Of a stretch of DNA of 64,000 bases, positions 58,293 to 64,000 are shown one piece after another (the first letter of the stretch is position 1; each line of letters begins with the position of its first letter). The notes under the pieces were generated by a model. It ran no database searches. It had not been told where the DNA came from and was given only the letters and a program-made list of their open reading frames with translations. The stretch is taken from assembly GCF_013282725.1 (NCBI RefSeq), contig NZ_CP054043.1, forward strand, positions 1,426,001-1,490,000. The letters are read 5' to 3'. Source of the stretch: Yersinia mollaretii ATCC 43969 (GTDB lineage: Bacteria > Pseudomonadota > Gammaproteobacteria > Enterobacterales > Enterobacteriaceae). The translations under genes were made by a program, and so were the position numbers.

Positions 58293-60608
58293 TTAATGGC
58301 AGTCATTGCCTGGACGTTGGCAACAACTGGCTGGGGTGCTGCTTTGTAGCCTCATGGTGACCCGACTGCGCGCGCGGCGTAAACCAAATAGGATCAGCGC
58401 ATTGATTACAATCACTAATGCAATGATGCTCAGACTTTGCTGTGGATGCTCGCGGAAGGTGGCCGCCTGATAGAACAGGGTCGCCAGTGAGTAAGCCACA
58501 TTCAGCCCCCAGAGTATTGAGAATGTCATCCAACCCCGGCTAGTTTCCCGCGCAATGGCCCCCATCACCGAGACACAAGGCACATACAGCAGTACAAATA
58601 TCAGGTAGCTATAGGCGGCGATGCTGGAGCCAAATTTACTGCTCATCATGCCCATCGAACCGGCCGCCATTTCGCCATCACCTTTGCTGGCTTCAATGGG
58701 GTTAGATAACACGCTGAGACTAAAGGTATCTTTTAGCCCCTGCCACGTGGTTTCCGCCGCGCCAGCCAGTTCTGCCAGTAAATTGAAATTCTCTGCATCA
58801 AAGGGCTGATTCTTGATCTGCTCAGCGGTGTAGAGGGTGTTGAGTGTCCCCACCACCACCTCTTTCGCCATTGCCCCGGTCACTAACCCGACAGTAGCCT
58901 GCCAGTTATCGCTATGAACTCCCATTGGCGTAAGCAGGGGGGTTAGCACTTTACTGACGGAGGCCAGCGCCGAGTCATTGATGCTATCCACCGCTTTGCC
59001 GCTGAAGGAGAAGCTATTCAGCCCGCCAATGAAGATACTGGCGATAACAATGACTTTCCCCGCCCGCAACACAAAGCCTTTCAGCCGCTGCCAAGTTTGT
59101 AATAACAAGCTTTTTAGGTGTGGAACATGATAAACCGGCAGCTCCATCACGAAGGGGGAGGCTTCACCGCGCATGATGGTGTATTTCAGCACCAATCCGG
59201 TGAGGATGGCGACCGCGATTCCCAGTAGGTAGAGAGAGAACACAATGCTAGCCCCATCTTGCCCGAAGAAGGCGGCGGCGAAGACGGCAAAAATTGCCAG
59301 CCGTGCGCCGCAGGACATAAAGGGGGCCATCATGATGGTAATCAGGCGCTCGCGCTGTGCATCCAGTGTACGGGCACCCATGATGGAGGGCACATTGCAG
59401 CCGAAGCCAACAATTAGTGGCACGAAGGATTTACCCGGTAAACCCAGTGCCTGCATCAATCTGTCCATCACAAAGGCGGCGCGGGCCATATAGCCGGAAT
59501 CCTCCAAAAAGGAGAGAAACAGGTACATCATGCCAATTTGCGGCACCAGCGGCAGCACGGTATTAATCCCCCCGCCGACACCTTGGGCGAGGAAGATGGT
59601 GAGCCACTGCGGGAAATGTAGGGTGTAGCCGACCCATTGTAGCCCCTGAATAAAGATAGCCGCAGATCCTATATCGAATATTGGCTGCAATGCCCCACCA
59701 ATATTTATGGCCAAGACGAACATTAAATACATCACAAACAAGAAGATAGGGACACCTAACCAGCGGTTAAGGATCACCTTATCCAGTGCTTGTGTCAGGC
59801 GGTTGGGTTCCGCCTGTTGCGAATTGCCGACGATATCGCAGATGCGGGCGATGCTTTGATAGCGGGCATCAGCAATCACCAGTTCAGGATCTTCGTGCTG
59901 ATTCTCCCGCAGTTGATGGCGCGCCTGCTCAACCAGAGAGGGGGCGATACCCGCACGGGCCAGACTGTAGATGTCACCTTCCAATATTTGCAGCGCGAGC
60001 CAGCGGCGCTGCTGCTCGGGCCAAGATGCAGGCATGGCCTGTGTCAGTTTATCCACTTCACTGAGTAGCACCGGCGGATAGTTCACCAATGCCTTGAAGG
60101 TGGCGGGCTGAAACTCATCAATACTGTTTTTTAATTCATTGATACCACGCCCACGGGTGGAGACCAGTGGAATGACCGGGCAGCCTAACTGTTGAGATAA
60201 CGCATTGATATCAATCTCAATATGCTGGCTTTTGGCGATATCCAGCATATTGAGCGCCACGATGCAGGGGATACCCAGTTCGACCAATTGCAGGGTGAGA
60301 TAGAGATTGCGTTCGAGATTCGCCGCGTCTATCACGTTAATCAGCAGATCAGCTTCGCCGCTCAGAATATAGTGGCACGCAATTTGCTCATCCAGCGAGG
60401 TTTGCTCTGAGATGGTCGTTAGGGAGTAAGTCCCCGGCAGGTCAACTAAGGTCACCTGATGTTGTGCTGTGGTGAAGTGGCCCTCTTTGCGCTCGACTGT
60501 GACCCCCGCCCAGTTACCTACCCGTTGACGAGCCCCAGTTAACTGGTTGAAAAGGGTGGTTTTACCCGCATTGGGATTGCCGATCAGGCCGATTGTGAGT
60601 GCTTTCAT
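58293..60608 (-). CDS. feoB: Fe(II) transporter FeoB
   Basis: 771 residues. The N-terminal G-protein domain has G1 GLIGNPNAGKTTLFNQLTG, G3 VDLPGTYSL and G4 ALNMLDIA; the membrane part has Gate regions with GVGGGINTVLPLVPQIGMMYLFLSFLEDSGYMAR and a second Gate near GAMAKEVVVGTL. The C-terminus is Cys-containing (SCCQRPGNDCH). It imports ferrous iron, mainly in low oxygen. Confidence 0.96.
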   Translation of the reverse strand: MKALTIGLIGNPNAGKTTLFNQLTGARQRVGNWAGVTVERKEGHFTTAQHQVTLVDLPGTYSLTTISEQTSLDEQIACHYILSGEADLLINVIDAANLERNLYLTLQLVELGIPCIVALNMLDIAKSQHIEIDINALSQQLGCPVIPLVSTRGRGINELKNSIDEFQPATFKALVNYPPVLLSEVDKLTQAMPASWPEQQRRWLALQILEGDIYSLARAGIAPSLVEQARHQLRENQHEDPELVIADARYQSIARICDIVGNSQQAEPNRLTQALDKVILNRWLGVPIFLFVMYLMFVLAINIGGALQPIFDIGSAAIFIQGLQWVGYTLHFPQWLTIFLAQGVGGGINTVLPLVPQIGMMYLFLSFLEDSGYMARAAFVMDRLMQALGLPGKSFVPLIVGFGCNVPSIMGARTLDAQRERLITIMMAPFMSCGARLAIFAVFAAAFFGQDGASIVFSLYLLGIAVAILTGLVLKYTIMRGEASPFVMELPVYHVPHLKSLLLQTWQRLKGFVLRAGKVIVIASIFIGGLNSFSFSGKAVDSINDSALASVSKVLTPLLTPMGVHSDNWQATVGLVTGAMAKEVVVGTLNTLYTAEQIKNQPFDAENFNLLAELAGAAETTWQGLKDTFSLSVLSNPIEASKGDGEMAAGSMGMMSSKFGSSIAAYSYLIFVLLYVPCVSVMGAIARETSRGWMTFSILWGLNVAYSLATLFYQAATFREHPQQSLSIIALVIVINALILFGLRRARSRVTMRLQSSTPASCCQRPGNDCH

Positions 60609-60699
60609 GATCCAACGTGATATCAGTAAATTAAATAGAGCGGCACCTAGGCATTTTCACATGCCACAGGGCAGAAGAAATAAGCGGGTGGCCTGAGGT

Positions 60700-60924
60700 C
60701 TAGGGTTGTAGATCCAGCGTGAGCAGATCTAAATCTTTTTTGCGAACCACCAGACTGACTCGGCGGGTTTCTATCTGAATGGGATCACCTAAAGGCGCGA
60801 GGCGAACAACATTAAATGAGGAGCCGGGTAACATACCCAGTGATAACAGTTTTTGCCGATAAGCCGGGCTAATTTCAGGCGAGAAGCCCACGATTTTGTA
60901 GGAACGCTGCGGGATAAGATGCAT
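60700..60924 (-). CDS. feoA: FeoA, SH3-like FeoB accessory
   Basis: 74 residues, SH3-like fold protein ([41 protein letters not shown]) that is needed for FeoB activity. ATG 60924 follows AGAGGCTCCA. First gene of the operon; an ERIC lies between it and its Fur box. Confidence 0.94.
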   Translation of the reverse strand: MHLIPQRSYKIVGFSPEISPAYRQKLLSLGMLPGSSFNVVRLAPLGDPIQIETRRVSLVVRKKDLDLLTLDLQP

Positions 60925-60980
60925 TGGAGCCTCTTGATATATCGTTATTGGCGTACCAGAGTTCAGAGTAATAGCGATCT

Positions 60981-61090
60981 ATACCCGTCATTCTTCAAGT
61001 TGCATGTGCGTTGGCTGCCTTCGTACTGATGTAAGCTCCTGGGGACTCGCTCAGTTGCCGCCTTCCTGCAACTCGAATTATTTAGGGTAT
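60981..61090. repeat. ERIC element in feoA 5' region
   Basis: About 110 bp from ATACCCGTCATTCTTCAAG to ATTATTTAGGGTAT, with the conserved ERIC centre ATGTAAGCTCCTGGGGACTC. Ends are complementary (ATACCC / GGGTAT; TTCAAGTTGCA / TGCAACTCGAA). It lies within the expected feoABC leader. Confidence 0.9.
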
Positions 61091-61106
61091 AAAAGCTAAT
61101 AGATAA

Positions 61107-61125
61107 AATAATGATAGTAATAATC
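61107..61125. promoter_or_regulatory. Candidate Fur box of feoABC
   Basis: AATAATGATAGTAATAATC matches the Fur consensus at about 14-15 of 19 positions. It lies about 180 bp upstream of feoA, separated from it by the ERIC. Fur repression of feo is well known. Confidence 0.55.
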
Positions 61126-61339
61126 GTTTTCATATTCAACTAATGACAAAGACTCAAAAGTAAATATTCATTACGATTCTATTTTTAGAATTAATTAGTC
61201 TGATTTCTATTTGTGCCTGTTTTACCACCAAACTGACATAATCGCAAATGCGAATGATGAGTTAAATCAGTTAACTAAATGTTTCTATCACTTTTTACCT
61301 TGACGATAAAACACCAATCAGTAACAAAATGGATTCACT

Positions 61340-61353
61340 CTGATTTAAATCAA
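61340..61353. promoter_or_regulatory. Candidate FNR site of feoABC
   Basis: CTGAT-TTAA-ATCAA differs from the FNR consensus TTGAT-N4-ATCAA at one position. It lies in the long feoA-tex spacer about 415 bp upstream of feoA, somewhat far. feo is FNR-activated in E. coli. Confidence 0.4.
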
Positions 61354-61666
61354 ATAACATTCAAATTTAAATTAACTCGCAGAATGACATCATAATTAAT
61401 TATTAGTTAGTGCCAATAATTGACGGAATTAACTCCAATGTTAACGAGATTGTTAAATTAATATCGGGCTTAATCCAAGTTGAATGGGGGTTGCACGAAA
61501 GAAAAGAATTGCGTGCTAATTAATTTAGAAGATAAATCTTCAAATTTATAGAAGAAAATAATATGAGCCGAGTGGAGAAAGTTGCGGGTTAGGGTGAAGC
61601 AACCGCAGATGAGACAACACAGAGATGAGAGAAAGGGCCACAAAAGTGTGGCCCTGAGGTTAATGG

Positions 61667-61807
61667 TAAAGTGCCAGCGGCGGAGAGAACAGGCAGATCG
61701 TAAAGACGCCGTAAACCCATCCTTGGGGGCTCGAGCCGCGCCCTCCCTGGCGCGGACGCTTTACTCTTCCACCTGTCCTCACCGTTTCAGATCGAGTCAT
61801 CGGGGCT
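61667..61807. repeat. 141-bp palindromic repeat, copy 2
   Basis: From TAAAGTGCCAGCGGCGGAG to GAGTCATCGGGGCTT, matching the copy at 54977-55117. It is flanked by two short hairpins built on GGGCCACA/TGTGGCCC (61635-61654 and about 61819-61842), which may end tex transcription. No gene is supported between 60925 and 61854. Confidence 0.8.
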
Positions 61808-61854
61808 TGTCATCAGCCTGAGAGCCACAGAAAATGTGGCCCTGAGTGGCTATA

Positions 61855-64000
61855 TCAGCGTTTCTTAAAGGCCGCTGCCAGTGCATCACTCATGGCGCTG
61901 TTATTACCTGTGCTGCTGTCTGCTCGCCCTTTGGCGGCTGGGCGGTTATTTGAGTCAGAGGTGTTACGCGGGCGGCTGGCACCCCGATTATCACTATTAG
62001 TCGTGGCGCGACTCTCGCCGCCATTACCACGGCGTGAACCGCTCTCACCCGGCTGCTCATCAAGGCGCATGGTCAGGGCAATACGTTTGCGCTGTAGGTC
62101 CACTTCCATGACTTTTACTTTGACGATATCACCCGCTTTCACCACTTTATGCGGGTCATCGACAAATTTATCCGCCAGTGACGAGATATGCACCAAACCG
62201 TCCTGATGCACGCCGATATCCACAAAGGCACCAAAGTTGGTGACGTTAGTCACCGAACCTTCGAGGATCATCCCCGGTGTCAGGTCGTTCATGGTTTCAA
62301 CGCCCTCGGCAAAGGTCGCCGTTTTAAATTCAGGGCGCGGGTCGCGGCCCGGTTTTTCCAGCTCGCGCAGGATATCCGTGACCGTCGGAACACCAAAACG
62401 CTCGGTGGTGAAATCACGTGCGTTGAGATTGCGTAGTGCCGAGGCATTACCCATTAAATCCTGCAAAGCTTGCTCAGTGGCGGCCAAAATGCGCTCAACC
62501 ACCGGATAGGCTTCTGGATGCACGGTGGATGCGTCCAGTGGGTTATCGCCGTGGTTAATGCGCAAGAAGCCCGCACACTGCTCAAAGGCTTTTGGCCCGA
62601 GGCGGCTGACTTTTAGCAATTGCTCACGGTTATGGAATCGGCCATTCTCATCACGCCAGTTAACGATATTCTGCGCCATCATGCGGGTCAAACCGGCAAC
62701 ACGGGTCAGTAACGGCACTGATGCGGTGTTTAAGTCCACGCCCACGGCGTTTACGCAGTCTTCCACCACCACGTCCAGCTTTTTCGCCAGTTGGCTTTGG
62801 CTGACATCGTGCTGATACTGACCGACGCCGATGGATTTCGGATCGATTTTGACCAGCTCGGCGAGGGGATCTTGTAAGCGGCGGGCAATCGACACTGCGC
62901 CACGAATCGAAACATCCAAATCCGGGAACTCCAGTGCTGCCAGCTCAGAGGCGGAGTAAACAGATGCCCCGGCTTCGCTGACAATCACTTTTTGCGCCGT
63001 GACCGCCGGATACTGCTGTTGCAGCTCAGTAAAGAAGCGCTCGGTTTCGCGTGATGCGGTGCCGTTACCAATCGCCACCAGTTCAACTTGATGCTTGATG
63101 CACAGAGCGGCCACAGTGGCGGCGGCTTTGGCTGCCTGTCCAGTGTGGGGGTAGATGGTGTCATAGGCGACCAGCTTGCCCGTGGCATCGACCACTGCCA
63201 CTTTCACGCCAGTGCGCAGCCCCGGATCGAGGCCCATGGTGGCGCGCATCCCAGCCGGAGCGGCCATCAGTAAATCCTGCATATTACGGGCGAACACGTT
63301 GATAGCTTCATCTTCGGCCCGCTCGCGCAGGGTGCTCATCAATTCGGTTTCCAGATGCATCAGCACCTTGATACGCCATGTCCAGTTAACGACCGCTTTG
63401 CGCCACGTGTCGGCGGGGGCGTTATTCAAGCGCAGATCCAGATGGTTGATGATGATCTGCTCGCCCTGACTCTCGCGAGGGGGTTCATCAAACTGTGGAT
63501 CTGGGTTTAATGCTAACTGCAACACACCTTCGTTACGGCCACGGAACATCGCCAATGCACGGTGAGAAGGGACTTGGGCGATAGGCTCATGGTGATCGAA
63601 GTAATCGCGGAATTTAGCGCCCTCCTGCTCCTTACCTTCCACCACTTTTGACACCAGATGCGCATTTTTCCACAAATATTGGCGTACTTTCGCTAGCAAA
63701 GTGGCATCTTCAGCAAAGCGCTCCATCAGGATATAACGCGCGCCATCCAGTGCGGCTTTGGTGTCCGCGACGCCTTTATCGGCATCGACATAGGCCAGCG
63801 CCACTGACTCGGGATCTTGCTGCGGGTCGTTCCATAAGCTGTCAGCCAAGGGTTCCAGACCCGCTTCAATCGCAATCTGCCCACGGGTGCGGCGCTTGGG
63901 TTTATAAGGGAGATAAAGGTCTTCCAGCTCGGTTTTACTCATGGTGCCATTGATGGCACCCGCGAGTTGCTCGGTCAGCTTGCCCTGATCGTCGATGGAT
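61855..64000 (-). CDS. tex: Transcription accessory protein Tex, 5'-truncated by window edge
   Basis: About 715 residues are visible; the frame stays open to the window end, reading [19 protein letters not shown] before the internal Met at 63942, so the start is outside. Tex is an RNA-binding protein tied to transcription. Visible parts: YqgF/RNase H-like domain ([21 protein letters not shown]), helix-hairpin-helix segment ([22 protein letters not shown] and [20 protein letters not shown]) and a C-terminal S1 domain ([31 protein letters not shown]). The C-terminus is a low-complexity Ser/Asn/Arg tail. E. coli homologue is yhgF. Confidence 0.95.
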   Translation of the reverse strand, partial: SIDDQGKLTEQLAGAINGTMSKTELEDLYLPYKPKRRTRGQIAIEAGLEPLADSLWNDPQQDPESVALAYVDADKGVADTKAALDGARYILMERFAEDATLLAKVRQYLWKNAHLVSKVVEGKEQEGAKFRDYFDHHEPIAQVPSHRALAMFRGRNEGVLQLALNPDPQFDEPPRESQGEQIIINHLDLRLNNAPADTWRKAVVNWTWRIKVLMHLETELMSTLRERAEDEAINVFARNMQDLLMAAPAGMRATMGLDPGLRTGVKVAVVDATGKLVAYDTIYPHTGQAAKAAATVAALCIKHQVELVAIGNGTASRETERFFTELQQQYPAVTAQKVIVSEAGASVYSASELAALEFPDLDVSIRGAVSIARRLQDPLAELVKIDPKSIGVGQYQHDVSQSQLAKKLDVVVEDCVNAVGVDLNTASVPLLTRVAGLTRMMAQNIVNWRDENGRFHNREQLLKVSRLGPKAFEQCAGFLRINHGDNPLDASTVHPEAYPVVERILAATEQALQDLMGNASALRNLNARDFTTERFGVPTVTDILRELEKPGRDPRPEFKTATFAEGVETMNDLTPGMILEGSVTNVTNFGAFVDIGVHQDGLVHISSLADKFVDDPHKVVKAGDIVKVKVMEVDLQRKRIALTMRLDEQPGESGSRRGNGGESRATTNSDNRGASRPRNTSDSNNRPAAKGRADSSTGNNSAMSDALAAAFKKR

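Overview
The window reads as chromosomal DNA of an enterobacterium of the Yersinia group. This rests on ERIC-type palindromic repeats, the core-genome order yhhY-ryhB-yhhW-gntR-gntT-gntK-yhgN-asd followed by glgBXCAP-glpD-glpRGE-malT-malPQ-nfuA-gntX-bioH-feoABC-tex, and protein lengths close to those of E. coli orthologues. The species cannot be fixed from sequence reading alone. No rRNA, tRNA, complete insertion sequence or CRISPR array was seen.

Layout. (1) 1-1494: the end of a chaperone/usher fimbrial cluster, with a truncated minor subunit and the tip adhesin. (2) 1588-3836: a divergent LysR regulator / MFS exporter pair. (3) 4064-16098: a myo-inositol catabolic island (iolI-like, a wrecked iolT-like transporter, iolA, iolB, iolR, iolC fused to a DUF2090 domain, iolD, iolG, iolE). 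It can convert inositol to acetyl-CoA and a C3 phosphate, but its local transporter is broken. (4) 16188-23056: yhhY, the iron-responsive small RNA RyhB with its Fur box, the pirin yhhW, the gluconate regulon (gntR, gntT, gntK, with GntR and CRP operators), yhgN and asd. (5) 23118-29650: an AT-rich insertion between asd and btsS that carries a microcin locus. (6) 29656-43313: btsS, the glycogen operon glgBXCAP, and glpD. (7) 43314-46239: a repeat-rich spacer, then glpR-glpG-glpE. (8) 46433-47180: a lone AT-rich gene for a disordered protein of unknown role. (9) 47392-54936: malT divergent from malPQ. (10) 55309-64000: nfuA, gntX, bioH, a YhcN/BhsA-like periplasmic protein, feoABC and the 3' part of tex.

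The most interesting region is 23366-29650. It has two double-glycine-leader precursors, one of them a clear relative of colicin V (microcin V) next to a Cvi-like immunity gene. It also has a CvaA/CvaB-type export pair with a C39 leader peptidase. Unexpectedly, it has a glycosyltransferase that resembles SunS, the S-glycosyltransferase of the Gram-positive glycocin sublancin. SunS-like activity would have an obvious acceptor in the first precursor: a 45-residue Gly/Pro/Ser-rich core with exactly one cysteine. My reading is a combined microcin V-type plus putative glycosylated-microcin (Gram-negative glycocin) system, possibly iron-controlled, that exports both peptides through one transporter. 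The glycosylation and the activity are inference.

Regulatory sites seen directly include a near-perfect Fur box before ryhB, a Fur-like box before feoA and a weaker one before the microcin locus, a 28-bp perfect GntR-type palindrome with an ideal CRP site between gntT and gntK, MalT boxes before malP, and a GlpR-like operator before glpD. Several repeat families (ERIC, a 141-bp hairpin repeat in two copies, and a 62-bp tandem repeat with an inverted partner) occupy the gaps.
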